From the NCBI GenBank assembly GCA_017979445.1, contig CM030718.1, forward strand, positions 23,369,021 to 23,433,020: DNA of 64,000 nucleotides, in the 5' to 3' direction. The notes below the pieces were generated by a model. The model was not told the origin of the DNA. It saw only the letters and a program-made list of their open reading frames with translations, and did no database searches. The translations under genes were made by a program, and so were the position numbers. Below are positions 43,813 to 54,836 of this stretch, one piece after another. This stretch comes from Akebia trifoliata. Taxonomy: Eukaryota; Streptophyta; Magnoliopsida; Ranunculales; Lardizabalaceae. Positions within the stretch are counted from its first letter, which is position 1. Each line of letters starts with the position of its first letter.

Positions 43813-44870
43813 TTGTATTTTATAATTAAAAAAAATACTTGCATATAAAAAATATGGAATCATATCATACAACAATTTCTTTTTTGTTTGTGTCTTATCT
43901 GGTTATTCAGAATCGGAATCGATGGGTACTCAGACATTTTGATCCCGAATTCTTCCTATTTGTGGGCATGGCCTGTGCAACTGTAGCAGGATTTGAAAAA
44001 AGAATTGACCGAGATTTGAAACTTGTTCTTTTCATGAAAACTGAGACATGAGATCAAATTCCTAAAGTAGGGAACAAATTTATTCCATCATGCATATTTG
44101 GATCAGACCATACTTAAAAAGTATTCCCTTTCCCTTTCCATTTTTTTTTTCAATTATGTACATCTACTTGTTTCACGTTCCATTAATTTTAAAATCAAAA
44201 CCGACAACAAGAATCGTAAACGAAAAATATATGATGGTTCCGATTTTAATAACCTTAGGAATCGAATCAGAACTAACCCATTGACAAAGATAATTTTACT
44301 CTAATCTCTAAGAGTTTTTTCAACTAGGATGGACATTGGACAAAACAAAATAACCCGACTCTAAATGATATAGAAATGAATTTAATCACTTTATAAAAGT
44401 TACAAATCAACTAGAGTCCGACATAGACCCGAGCCCATTAGGTTAGCTTTCAGAAATTCTGATTTAGGCTTTATTGGATTATGGGGTGTATAGAACCGTT
44501 CTAATGTCAACAACTTGAAAAAACCCATATTCAACAGCCCAAAGCCATTTAATTTCGTAAAATTTGACAGACCAAGGCAATGTCAAAATTTTTTTTTTTT
44601 TTGACACACCAAAACTGTCAAATTAATGGAGGATGGGAGAAATTCAACAACTCTGAGCCATCGAATTTTTTTAATTTTCACGCAGTGGTAGGTATCTCTA
44701 CAAACTGGAGTAATATAAAATTAATATTTTTTTAAAATAAATGTGATAAATATTAAAAGAAATATTTTTGGGGGGCCTTATCCCAATTGTGGGACCTTAA
44801 GTGACTGCCTAAGTGGTCTTATGTTTGAGCCGGCCCTAAACATGATTTTCTTAAGCTTTACAAAAGAGAA
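43780..44870. other. Unrecognised intergenic stretch
   Basis: An AT run at 43780-43812 is followed by about 250 bases of more balanced composition with a 70-codon frame (43839-44051) that I cannot assign. At about 44820-44840, GAGCCGGCCCTA looks like the end of another MITE type, but its partner end was not found. Confidence 0.35.
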
Positions 44871-44879
44871 ACATTTTCC

Positions 44880-45080
44880 TTCCTAAGTAAGATTTTAACT
44901 TTACTAAGGGTCGTTTACCACATTAGCAATCCAACACTACAGCCCTCTAAATTTCATTGAAAACCTCATACCAAAAACAAATTTTCAAAATATAATTTCT
45001 TTTGGATTTGATCTAAAGTTTTGAAAATGGACGGACCTAACTAAAAAGTTTTAAATTAAAATTCAATAGTCCAAAATGCA
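44880..45080. repeat. Dispersed repeat K fragment
   Basis: CCTAAGTAAGATTTTAACTTTACTAAGGGTCG, CCACATTAGCAATCCAACACTACAGCCCTCTAAATTTCAT and AAAGTTTTGAAAATGGACG, the first half of the family. Confidence 0.6.
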
Positions 45081-45169
45081 AAATAGTTCGTAAAAACTTA
45101 TAACAAATTTTCTAACTTGGCACCTTCATGCCTGAAGATGCTTGTTCTATTAGTTCGTATAAAAAATTG

Positions 45170-45370
45170 CCAGTGAGAATACCACAAATGCTGGTTAAAA
45201 GCCCATATCTTTAATTAATATTGATTAATGTTAATTAGTGTAAATTTTACTAGCCTTATTATTGGAGATATTTCAAGGTCTTACTTCTTGTTGATTTACT
45301 CTTACCTTCATTTTTAGGGTTTTTTGAACAAGAGAAAAACTTCTACTAAGGAACAAACATAATGATTGTG
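45170..45370. repeat. Segmental block S fragment, copy 4
   Basis: GCCCATATCTTTAATTAATATTGATTAATGTTAATTAGTG and the following 150 bases match the start of the other S copies. The rest is cut off. Confidence 0.65.
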
Positions 45371-45424
45371 ATGAGAAAGTTTTCCAAGTGATTCTTAGAA
45401 AAATAGTTTGAATCATGATAATTT

Positions 45425-45628
45425 AACTACCCCATGTGGCATACTCAATTGACTCTCCTGATGTGATAAGTTCAAGAACCATAGATTTGCATGCCTCAGG
45501 ACACAAAACTACACTTTCCCATAAAAATGTATATCGCAAAGGAACCGTGTATCTCGAGACATACAAATCTATGATTCCCAAATTTGTCCCGTCAAGAGAG
45601 TCAATTGAGTGTGTCACATGGGGTAGTC
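45425..45628. mobile_element. Palindromic MITE (about 204 bases)
   Basis: Arms of about 95 bases: CTACCCCATGTGGCATACTCAATTGACTCTC on the left mirrors the complement of the right end. Open frames of 64 and 75 codons exist on opposite strands only because the element is a palindrome. Confidence 0.75.
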
Positions 45629-46304
45629 AGATTATCACAACCCAAATAGTTTTCAATGGGTAGGTTCTAGTTGGGCTCAGATGCCCATCAAGCCTAAATC
45701 GGCTAAATCCAAACTTAATCCTAATAGGCTCAGGTTGATCCTAAATCGGTAAACTCATGCACATTTTGAAGTCACTACTTTCATCAAAATTATTGATCCA
45801 ATCTCCATGTGCTAATTGAAAAATAGTTAAGAGGTTTTATGGTATAGGAAATTGTTATTTCAAAATATATTTGAGTCATTTCTTTTTGGGTAAATTACAC
45901 TTTCACCCCCTTGTGTTTTGGCATAATTCCATTTCAACCCCTTAAGATAATTGCACTTACCTACACCAATAGTCAGCTAATGAGTTCATGGGATTATGCG
46001 CAAGAGTATGAACGTTAAGACATGGACATTTGTATCATTTTTATTTTATTTTTTTAAAATAATAAAAGATAAAATGAGAGGATAAAATAGTAAAATAACA
46101 ATTGAATTTTAGGATTCAATGAAAAGGGAGGTAAGTGCAATTATCACCCCCTTGTGTTTTATGCTAAACTACAGGACTCATATTGTCATTTACACTTTCT
46201 TTTTTACAAAATCACACATTACTATATATATATAATATAATATTAATTATTAATATAATAAAAACTAAAATAGTGGGCCATATCAAGTCTAACCAAGTAT
46301 GAGT
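45629..46304. other. Intergenic; possible weak inverted-repeat element
   Basis: At about 45893-46195, GATAATTGCACTTACCT and AGGTAAGTGCAATTATC are inverted and CACCCCCTTGTGTTTT occurs twice in direct order. No gene seen. Confidence 0.4.
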
Positions 46305-46440
46305 CATGATAAATTGACTTCAAAAAATCTACTCACTTGACGTGGCATGTGTACGTGTAATTTATGATTGTATACACATGTCACATCAAGAGAGTAATAT
46401 TTTTTTTCCAGTCAATTTATCATTAGTCATTAAGTATTGT
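46305..46440. mobile_element. Small hairpin MITE
   Basis: CATGATAAATTGACT...CTACTCACTTGACGTGGCATGTGTAC mirrors GTATACACATGTCACATCAAGAGAGTA...CAGTCAATTTATCATTAG across a short centre. Terminal TGATAAATTGACT motif recalls the element at 5238. Confidence 0.6.
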
Positions 46441-47558
46441 TAGGTCTCAATCCAATCAAGATTTAGTGGGTCACAAACCTTAATTCTTAGATTGGGACTA
46501 AGTTAAGAGGCGATCAAATTGATAACCCTAAAAATATCCATCACATATGTGTTGACTTGGAAGAAACTTTTAGTATCGTGGGGCCAACTTTGCTTCGTAT
46601 GCAAGAAAATTATAATTAATATTATTAGTGTTGTTTTAGGACTAGTCTTTTAAAAATTGGATCGATTGATCCGATTAGGGTCCAACCAGTTTGGACCAAA
46701 CCCATTAACTTCTACGAGTCAAGATAATGAAAAAACTAAATTTTATAAAAATCAATTAGCCCACATAATTTTATCGATTCAATCAGTTTAACCAGTGACT
46801 CAATCGATTTGTGAAAAAACTGGTCCAATTTTTAAGTGATTTTTAACATATCCGTCACAATTTGATTAATATTTGAGATGTCCTTTGTATTTTGAAATTG
46901 TTAATATGCCTCCCTTGACATAAGGTATTCTCTCATAAATCAATGAAAAATGATTAATCAATCTTAGAAATATTTAATTATGGACCCACACGGATTCATG
47001 CTTAGATCATATTTAAAATAAATAAAAATATTATTCTGGACTTATCCATACTTTGAAAGACCACTAAATTCATAAATTACAAATTCAAATCCCAATCCGG
47101 AGTCTACGTCCTATGCCATTGGATAATGTATTTTCGAAGGTGAAGTTACCTGATTTTGGGAATAAATAAATAAAAAATACTTATTTAATACTTTTTAATT
47201 ATGAAATCGGATGATTTGATCCACCGGTCAAACCACTTTGATAAAAACTTTGCTTCTAAATTTTGAAGAAATCACTTCTATTGGATTACGCATGTTATTT
47301 TTAAGGAGGTATTTTAAATTTTAACATAAATATAAGGTCGTGAAATAAATTCAAAATTCTACGTGCCATGTAATGAGTAGGGCTGCCCGCACTGCCCGCT
47401 TAACAATTGTAATCGACTATTCCACAGAAACACATGGCCCAAACGAAGACCTTGACATACTCGACCCATTGTGATAAGGTTTTATTTTTTTAACAAAATC
47501 TATTTTTTTTTATAGTGCTAAATTAGAATTATATCAAATATTTTAAGAGAAATAATTT
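46441..47558. other. Intergenic, no feature recognised
   Basis: AT-rich with several GGTCCAACCAATTTGAT-like scraps related to neighbouring spacer, but no gene, clean repeat or element end. Confidence 0.35.
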
Positions 47559-47942
47559 TCTTACTAGTTTAGTAAAAATTTTAAGTCTTATTAAAAGCCG
47601 TTTTACTCAAATGCATCACCACACCAGCAATCCAACACCACAACTTTATAGATTTCATCAAAAAAGTTTGATCAATTTTTTTTCTTTTCAAAAAATAATT
47701 TATTTTGGGTCTGATCAGAGGTTTTGAAAATAGATGACTATTGAGCTTCTACCTACCTTCAAAATTTAAAATTAAAATTCAATGGTGAACTTAAAATTAA
47801 AATTTTTTTTTTAATTTATTTCTTTAAGGTTCATAGAATTTTTTCATTTACAATCCTAGAGCATCATATCATGTTTTTGGATGTCACAAGATGGGCCCAA
47901 GACCGTTAGTAAGGGTGAAATCCTTACAACTTATAAGGTTGG
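47559..47942. mobile_element. Dispersed repeat K, most complete copy
   Basis: Ends CTTACTAGTTTAGTAA and, as complement of the right end, CCTTATAAGTTGTAAGG are inverted, giving a consensus terminus CTTACTAACTTAGTAAG. The interior has no frame. At least a dozen full or partial copies in both orientations occur in this window, so it behaves as a non-autonomous DNA element. Confidence 0.6.
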
Positions 47943-48769
47943 TCGGACTCATATTTTTAAAGGATTTTGTTAACATGTATCCTAAGGTCACAAGTTAAGA
48001 TGCAATAAATATATCTTAGCAATTAAATTTCCTACCAAAAAGGCCATAAAAAGATTTTTATGCAAAAAATGGCCTCAAATGTTTATTTCCAAGATGTATT
48101 TCTTGCACCTTAGTGTGTACCCTTAGGGCACATGTTAACAAAAATCCTATTTTAAAAATTAAATTGAGAATTGGACCAAAAACTCATTAAACTGGTTAGA
48201 CCAATGTTGGATCCTGATTCAATTTTGTTGGACCAATTAACATTTATGAAAAATTAAAAAAATAGATATATATTATTTTCATAGAGGATAATATTCAAAA
48301 TAAATGTCCACAAACCGAATCAATTTTATGAATAAATCAGGTCATACCAGTGGTCAATCAGATTTTATAGCCATTTTTTTGGCTGTATTTCTAGAGAACT
48401 ATTGAATATTTCTCGAAATAATCTTGTAACAATTTTTTCCCCCGATGTAAAATTTGTAACTAATCTATAGTGTTTAAAACTTGGACCGATGGGTTTTTGT
48501 GGGTGTTTGATTGAATATCATAACAAAATTGATTCGGCTAATGAAACTCTATTTTTTTTTAGAATTATAGTTTTATGAACCGTGTTCGATATCATGGTCC
48601 AACCAATTTGATAAATTTTATGTAAAAGAAAGAATAAGGGTCCATGATGAAGCAGTCCTAATGATATATAACTTACCAGCTAGCGTGAGAAAATCTTTTG
48701 ACTTCCACTAAAATTAATGTGAAAACAACTAAAAAACAGGAATAGGAAAGAAAAGGACCCTACTTGTTG
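47943..48769. other. Intergenic; shared fragment at 48590-48760
   Basis: No gene. The last 170 bases resemble 35890-36070. Confidence 0.4.
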
Positions 48770-49939
48770 ACGATGACGATAATACGGTAGATTAAATTAA
48801 CATAACCAACTTGAAAAGTTATATATAAAGATTTAATGATGATGGTGATGATGACGATGATGATGACGATATCATCTATGCATTCATGGATAGTGTAGCC
48901 ATATCTTTTCAAAGCCCACGTCATTGAACCATCATTTGAAATAATGAGCACCAACTTCAAGCTAACACTTTACAAAAATACCCCACCCCATGTTTTCTAA
49001 TGCTAATGGGAACGAGAAAGTGACAGATTTTCTTATGCTTCTCAATAGTTATTATCAGGATTGTTAATTTTGCAATTTATATAAGAGAGATCAACATCAT
49101 CAAGAATTGTCATATTTGATTATGAGGATCTTAATTTGTCATATATGAAATGCAATAGTTGATTATATAACACATGCTTGAAGTAAATGTCCTAGTGGGT
49201 TGATGATCGAATGACGTAACTTTGTTCGTATAGTTGTTTCACTTTGATTTATGATTATCTCATAGACACTAATCAATGAGGGGATGGTAAGATGGCCAGG
49301 ACCATGCCTCAAAATAGGAGGTCTTTAGTTTGATACTAGGGATTTCTCCCAGGTCACTTGGTACGTGTGGAAGGGGTGACATGCATGTCCTGGGGGATAA
49401 GTCAGGTGCCCTAAGAGGTCGGGTACTCAAGATATTAGGGAAAAAAAAAATTTGATCTCACAGGCCCTATAATTTAATTTATACTTGCTAATTATTGAAT
49501 GTAGCACAATATCAAAAATATGTGTTTAAGCTATTTATTTCTTGTAACTTCATGTGTCATCAAGCGTACCAATCAGGTGAAACAACAAAAGGCCAAAGAT
49601 TCACAATCTTACATTCCAAGATAACTAAAGTGTAATGACTTTCTAATGGCCCCCTCTGAACACACACACCCCATCACAGAACCTTAGATCATTTTCCTTG
49701 GGATACGCATAATCATAAAGTTTTTTCTTGTGTATCCTGAGACAAACGATTTATGATTCTACTATGGGGGTGTAGGGGGCGTGTGTCAAAGGCTTCCTAT
49801 TATCACCACTCATAACTAAATTAATAAGGAAAGAAAATGATCCTGAAGGCTAATATATAACTAAGTTTTGTTATTTTGGGGAAACTGTTAGATTGAGTTA
49901 TTTTTTATGTTGCAAAATTTACTGGAAATAGAGCACATG
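48770..49939. repeat. Segmental block S, copy 5 (left part)
   Basis: Matches the second half of S copy 2 through to the Copia insertion, and continues after the insertion at 55279. It contains a small hairpin element at about 49640-49800 (CTTGGGATACGCATAATC / TTGTGTATCCTGAGACAAACG) that copy 2 lacks. Confidence 0.75.
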
Positions 49940-49944
49940 TATAC
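49940..49944. other. Target-site duplication of Copia element, left
   Basis: TATAC, repeated exactly at 55274-55278. The empty site in the paralogous S copy 2 reads CATATATGCTTTTACC near 25707. Confidence 0.93.
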
Positions 49945-50395
49945 TGTGGCATCAACAATAGTAGTTGGTGTGGCAATAGCATCTATCAACAATAGTTGGT
50001 ATGGCAATAGCACATCTCTCTCTATTATAAATACAGTAGCTATTTTGTGGTAGAAGAAGTGAGATAGAAAATCTGTAAAATTAGAGAGAGGGCTAGGAGA
50101 GATTACAAAGGAAGAGGTTGATCTTCTCTTTGATTAAAAACCAAGCTTCCTTCTTGAGACGAACTTGCGGGTTGTGCAAGTCGTTGGTTTCTTCTTATAG
50201 TGGATTCTCCCTTCACCCCCCGTGGACGTAGGCACATCGCCGAACCACGTAAATATTTGTTGTTGGTCATTGCTTTTGGTGTGATTTGGAACTTGGTATA
50301 AGTTCCGATTTCGAACTTGGTATTCGGAACTTGGTATAAGTTTCGACAAAGGGTTTCTCTCTAGGTGGTTTGCTTCCGTGGTTTCACTACTAACA
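49945..50395 (+). repeat. Copia 5' LTR
   Basis: TGTGGCATC to ACTACTAACA, 451 bases. It starts with two direct subrepeats of about 34 bases (CAACAATAGTAGTTGG...GGCAATAGC). Longer than the 3' LTR mainly through an extra block of about 13 bases near 50320 that repeats GGAACTTGGTAT. Confidence 0.95.
50026..50033 (+). promoter_or_regulatory. TATA box in the Copia LTR
   Basis: TATAAATA preceded by CTCTCTCTAT; identical at 54918-54925 in the 3' LTR. It is the likely core promoter of the element. Confidence 0.65.
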
Positions 50396-50397
50396 AT

Positions 50398-50410
50398 TGG
50401 TATCAGAGCC
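50398..50410 (+). other. Primer binding site (initiator Met tRNA)
   Basis: TGGTATCAGAGCC starts two bases after the 5' LTR. This is the usual plant Copia primer site, complementary to the 3' end of initiator methionine tRNA. Confidence 0.93.
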
Positions 50411-50529
50411 CTTATTCAAATCAGGGTGGTTAAGCTCCGATTTGAGATATTTTCTTGGGTATTGTGTAGTGTACACAAGGTGTTTGTTGAAATTCCTGAG
50501 AGAAGCTGGTGTTGTTAAACAAGCGGATA

Positions 50530-52992
50530 ATGACGTCTACTAGCGGAACCGTCAAAGTGGGAAAGTATGAGATAGAGAAGTTCAATGGGAAAAATGACTT
50601 TTCCTATTGGAGGATGCAAATGAAAAATTTGCTAATCTCACAGAAATTGCATAAGGCATTGGCAGGAAAAGAAAAGAAGCACAAAGACATGTCTGATGAG
50701 GATTGGGAAGAGTTAGATCTCGAAGCACGAGCGTCGATAATTCTATGCCTTGAAAGGGATGTAGCTTTCTTGGTAGATGGAGAGGTAACGGCTGCGGGTG
50801 TGTGGTCAAAGTTAGAAAACAACTTCATGACGAAGACTCTGACAAATCGGATCTATTTGAAGTCCAGATTGTATACTTGCAAGATGGAGGAAGATACACC
50901 AATCCGGGAGTACATTAACAAGTTTGATAGGATCATATCAGATTTGAAGGATATTGATGTGAAGGTAGAAGATGAGGATCAAGCACTTTTGTTGCTCCTT
51001 TCGTTGCCAAAGTCATATGAGAATCTTGTACAAACATTGATGCTTGTGGGTGAAAATTTAACGATGAATGAGACTAGAACATCACTTCTAGCGGATGATC
51101 TTCGAAAGATTGCAACTAGTGGCATGGCTACTAGTGGTAATAAGGAGCAAGCACAGGGGTTGTTTGTAAGAGGAAGAAGAAATGAGCGAGGAAAAGGCAA
51201 TGGAGGAAAGTCTAGATCGAGTTCTAGACCTCTTGCGGAAAGACCGTGTTTCAAATGCGGTGAGCTTGGGCATTTCAAGGCAAATTGCCCTAACAAAAGA
51301 GTAGGCGGGAAGAAGAACAACAAAAGCAAGTTTAATGGGAAGCAACAAGGCAAGCAAGAGGCTAGCTATGCCTCGGAAGAAGGGGGCAGCGATGAATGCT
51401 ACTCCGTCACGAGTGATGAAGAAATCTCCGGTAAGTGGATTCTTGATTCGGGTTGCTCTTACCATATGTGTCCAAATAGGAAGTGGTTTACTACCTACAA
51501 AGGCATTGATGGTGGAACCGTATTGATGGGTAATAACCATGCTTGTAAAACGGTGGGGCTTGGTTCAATTAGAATCAAGATGCATGATGGAGTGGTTAGA
51601 ACCTTGACGGATGTGAGACATGTCCCTGATTTGCGGAAAAACCTTATTTCTGTTGGTGCTTTGGACTCCGGTGGTTGCAAGATAGTTACGAAAAATGGAG
51701 TGAAAAAGGTTGTTCATGGTTCATTGGTAGTGATGAAGGGTATTCGTCATGGTAATCTCTATGCTCTTTTGGGTACTACAGTTACAGGAAATGTAGCAGT
51801 TGGAACAGCTAGAAGTGGTGGAGACCCAACTGAATGCACTAGGTTATGGCACAGGCGACTTGGGCATATGTCAGAAAAGGGTCTAAATCTGCTCGGTAAG
51901 GAAGGTTTGCTGAAGAACATGAAAAAGCCTTGCATGGATTTTTGCGAGCATTGTGTGTATGGAAAGGCACACCGGGTTCAGTTCTCTTCAAGCAAACACA
52001 GAAGCAGAGGTATATTAGACTATGTGCATACAGATGTTTGGGGTCCGGCTACGGTAACTTCCAAAGGTGGTTCTAGGTATTTTGTCTCATTCGTGGATGA
52101 TTATTCAAGGTATGCTTGGATTTATTTCCTTAAGCATAAGAATGAGGTATTTGAGACATTCAAGAAGTGGAAAGCAATGGTTGAGAACAGAACGAGCAGA
52201 AAACTGAAGACATTACGATCTGATAACGGTACAGAGTATACAGAGGGTGCCTTCAAGGAGTTCTGTGATCAGGAAGGTATTGCTCGACACTGGACAGTCA
52301 GAAAAACACCACAACAGAATGGAGTCGCAGAGAGACTGAACCGAACATTGCGGGAGAGAGCAATGTGTATGCGCTCGTATGCTGGTTTGGGCAAAGAATG
52401 GTGGGCAGAGTCGGTTGCTACAGCTTGCTACATAGTGAACCGATCTCCACATTCGAAGTTAGATGGAGATGTACCTTACAGGATGTGGTCAGGAGAGCAT
52501 GCAGATTATGAGAGACTTAGAATTTTCGGTTGCACAGCTTATTACCATGTCAACGAGGGAAAGCTTGCCGCTAGAGCCAAGAAGGCAATATTCTTGGGGT
52601 ATGCAACGGGAGTAAAAGGCTATCGCCTTTGGTGTGTAGAGGATTCTAAGTTCATAATCAGCAGAGATGTTATTTTTGATGAGAGCTCTATGGTAGCTTT
52701 GTCAAAAGCTATGGTGCCCGGTTATGAAGGTGTTGAGACTTCAAAGTCTCAAGTGGTTGATATAGAACCTAAAGACCAACCAGGTTCTAGTCATGTTCAA
52801 GAGGAGCATCATAGAGACACTCAAGATGAGAGTGATGATGATCTTGAACATAAGGAGGTTCAGCAAGAGAATGTACAAGCGTTTCAACAACAACAGCTTG
52901 AAGAGTCTTTGGCTTCCACTAGGCCGAAGCGAGCATACAAGCAAGTTCAGAAGCTGGGTCAGATCAGCCTCTTAGGCATTATGGGCAGGTAA
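50530..52992 (+). CDS. Copia gag-protease-integrase open frame
   Basis: A 820-residue open frame counted from the ATG at 50530 (the frame opens seven codons earlier without ATG). In order: a GAG capsid region with the FNGKNDFSYWRMQM motif near the N-terminus; a CCHC zinc knuckle CFKCGELGHFKANC at residues 240-253; an aspartic protease with DSG at 306-308; a pre-integrase zinc region (LWHRRLGHMS); an integrase core with D502, D565 and E601 (35 residues between the last two, as in the DD35E family); and the linker before reverse transcriptase. It ends at TAA 52990-52992, where relatives continue into reverse transcriptase. The continuation is in another frame, so a one-base indel has occurred shortly before, probably within 52.9 kb. 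The protein packages RNA and integrates the element copy in the nucleus. Confidence 0.93.
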   Translation: MTSTSGTVKVGKYEIEKFNGKNDFSYWRMQMKNLLISQKLHKALAGKEKKHKDMSDEDWEELDLEARASIILCLERDVAFLVDGEVTAAGVWSKLENNFMTKTLTNRIYLKSRLYTCKMEEDTPIREYINKFDRIISDLKDIDVKVEDEDQALLLLLSLPKSYENLVQTLMLVGENLTMNETRTSLLADDLRKIATSGMATSGNKEQAQGLFVRGRRNERGKGNGGKSRSSSRPLAERPCFKCGELGHFKANCPNKRVGGKKNNKSKFNGKQQGKQEASYASEEGGSDECYSVTSDEEISGKWILDSGCSYHMCPNRKWFTTYKGIDGGTVLMGNNHACKTVGLGSIRIKMHDGVVRTLTDVRHVPDLRKNLISVGALDSGGCKIVTKNGVKKVVHGSLVVMKGIRHGNLYALLGTTVTGNVAVGTARSGGDPTECTRLWHRRLGHMSEKGLNLLGKEGLLKNMKKPCMDFCEHCVYGKAHRVQFSSSKHRSRGILDYVHTDVWGPATVTSKGGSRYFVSFVDDYSRYAWIYFLKHKNEVFETFKKWKAMVENRTSRKLKTLRSDNGTEYTEGAFKEFCDQEGIARHWTVRKTPQQNGVAERLNRTLRERAMCMRSYAGLGKEWWAESVATACYIVNRSPHSKLDGDVPYRMWSGEHADYERLRIFGCTAYYHVNEGKLAARAKKAIFLGYATGVKGYRLWCVEDSKFIISRDVIFDESSMVALSKAMVPGYEGVETSKSQVVDIEPKDQPGSSHVQEEHHRDTQDESDDDLEHKEVQQENVQAFQQQQLEESLASTRPKRAYKQVQKLGQISLLGIMGR

Positions 52993-52994
52993 AC

Positions 52995-54590
52995 TTGGTT
53001 GAGTACGCACTCTCAGTGGAGGATGATGAGCCGGTCACCTTCAAAGAAGCTATTCGGGATAGAGATAGTGAGAGTTGGTCAGCTGCTATGGAAGAAGAGA
53101 TGGAATCTCTCTGGAAGAACCAAACATGGGAGGTAGTCCCATTGCCCGTGGGAAAGAAAGCTATTGGTTGTAAGTGGGTGTACAAAAGGAAAGAGGATTC
53201 TTCCAATCTCGACGGTACAAGGTACAAGGCTAGACTAGTAGCAAAGGGGTTTGCACAAAGAGAGGGTGTTGATTACAATGAGATTTTTTCTCCTGTGGTG
53301 AAGCATACTTCTATTCGGGTGCTATTGAGTATTGTTGCTCATGGTGATCTTGAGTTGGAACAACTCGATGTCAAAACAGCCTTCTTGCATGGAGACTTGG
53401 ATGAGGAAATTTATATGCATCAACCTGAGGGCTACAAGGTTGAGGGTAAGGAACGTCAGGTATGTCGCTTGAGGAAATCACTTTATGGATTGAAGCAATC
53501 TCCTCGACAGTGGTACAAGCGATTTGATTCCTTCATGCTAAAGCATGGGTTCTCCAGAAGTGATTATGACTGTTGTGTCTATATTCGGAAGCTTCATGGA
53601 GGTGATTATATCTATCTTCTTTTGTATGTGGATGACATGCTTATTGCTTCGTTGAGCAAGGTGGAGATAGATAGGTTGAAATCTCAACTTGGTAAAGAGT
53701 TTGAGATGAAGGACATGGGTGCTGCTAAGAAAATACTGGGTATGGAGATCAGAAGAGAGAGGTCAAACCAGCGATTGTTCTTAAGTCAGAAAGGCTACAT
53801 TGAACGGGTCATCGCAAGGTTCGGGATGCAAGGTGCTAAGTCAGTGGTGACTCCATTGGCTCCACATTTCAGGCTCTCTAATAAACAATCTCCCATTACA
53901 GCGGAAGAGAAGGCACACATGGAACGTGTACCTTATGCTAGTGCAGTTGGCAGTTTGATGTATGCCATGGTTTGTACTCGTCCAGATATTTCACAAGCGG
54001 TCAGTGTGGTCAGTAGGTTCATGGCTAATCCGGGGAAAACACATTGGGAAGCAGTGAAATGGGTCTTGAGGTACTTGAAGGGTACCGCTGATACGGGTTT
54101 GTGTTTTGGTGGAGATACATGTCAGATTAGTGGGTTTGTTGACTCAGATTATGCAGGTGATCTAGACAGACGACGGTCTACTACTGGTTATGTGTTCAGT
54201 ATACATGGTGCTCCAGTTAGTTGGCGATCGATGTTACAGGCTACAGTGGCACTTTCTACTACAGAGGCCGAGTACATGGCCATGGCAGAGGGAGTGAAGG
54301 AAGCATTGTGGTTGTGGGGTATTCTAGATGATTTGGGGATTAAGCAGGATTGTGTGAACTTGTGGTGTGATAGTCAGAGTGCGATTCACTTGGCTAAGAA
54401 TCAAGTTCATCATGCTCGTACCAAGCATATCGACGTCAGGTATCATTTTGTGCGGGATGTCATAGAGGAAGGTGATGTTTCTCTCATGAAGGTGCATACA
54501 AATGAGAATCCCGCAGACATGTTAACCAAGGTGGTAACAGGTAGCAAGTTCCAACACTGCTTGGACTTGCTTCATATTGGCCCGTGTTGA
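52995..54590 (+). CDS. Copia reverse transcriptase-RNase H open frame
   Basis: 531 codons, open from just before the upstream TAA to a TGA at 54588-54590. It has no own ATG at its beginning and is the continuation of gag-pol after a frameshift. Motifs: the WKNQTWEVVPLP-type start of the Copia reverse transcriptase; KWVYKRK; the LDVKTAFLHGDLDEEIYM block; the catalytic YVDD at residues 211-214; and then RNase H with DSDYAGD near 383, TEAEY near 424, CDSQSAI near 459 and RTKHIDVRYH. It ends with the usual NENPADMLTK. All catalytic acidic residues are present, so the enzyme part is intact apart from the break before it. Confidence 0.93.
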   Translation: MVEYALSVEDDEPVTFKEAIRDRDSESWSAAMEEEMESLWKNQTWEVVPLPVGKKAIGCKWVYKRKEDSSNLDGTRYKARLVAKGFAQREGVDYNEIFSPVVKHTSIRVLLSIVAHGDLELEQLDVKTAFLHGDLDEEIYMHQPEGYKVEGKERQVCRLRKSLYGLKQSPRQWYKRFDSFMLKHGFSRSDYDCCVYIRKLHGGDYIYLLLYVDDMLIASLSKVEIDRLKSQLGKEFEMKDMGAAKKILGMEIRRERSNQRLFLSQKGYIERVIARFGMQGAKSVVTPLAPHFRLSNKQSPITAEEKAHMERVPYASAVGSLMYAMVCTRPDISQAVSVVSRFMANPGKTHWEAVKWVLRYLKGTADTGLCFGGDTCQISGFVDSDYAGDLDRRRSTTGYVFSIHGAPVSWRSMLQATVALSTTEAEYMAMAEGVKEALWLWGILDDLGIKQDCVNLWCDSQSAIHLAKNQVHHARTKHIDVRYHFVRDVIEEGDVSLMKVHTNENPADMLTKVVTGSKFQHCLDLLHIGPC

Positions 54591-54836
54591 GTTGCCCAAG
54601 AGGGCATGGCCCTTCGGGGTGGAGTTGGGGTGAGGTGGAGTCTTTATGAAGAGATGGAAAGAACTACGATGGCTTGATCCCAGTCAGAGGGTACGTAGGC
54701 AACCATGGTCAGAATGGTGCAGCCGGGTTGGTGTTACAGGTTACTGTTGTGTGGTATAGCTTTGCATGCTTGCAGCTTCTTCTTGTGTTCGTCCAAAATT
54801 TGAGGTGTTTTTCAAATTATGTACGAGGTGGAGAAT
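54591..54836 (+). other. Copia 3' untranslated region and polypurine tract
   Basis: Non-coding sequence between the pol stop and the 3' LTR. The purine tract GAGGTGGAGAA (54825-54835) sits one base before the LTR and would prime second-strand synthesis. Confidence 0.85.

Noticed and set aside
43839..44051. 70-codon frame as a host gene
   Set aside because: No recognisable motif, no conserved neighbours, and begins in an AT run; left as unassigned spacer.
45423..45663. Overlapping frames on both strands as a gene pair
   Set aside because: They are the two arms of a palindromic MITE.
50582..53227. Antisense open frames of 60-150 codons across the Copia element
   Set aside because: They are shadows of the strong + strand gag-pol frame and have no independent features.
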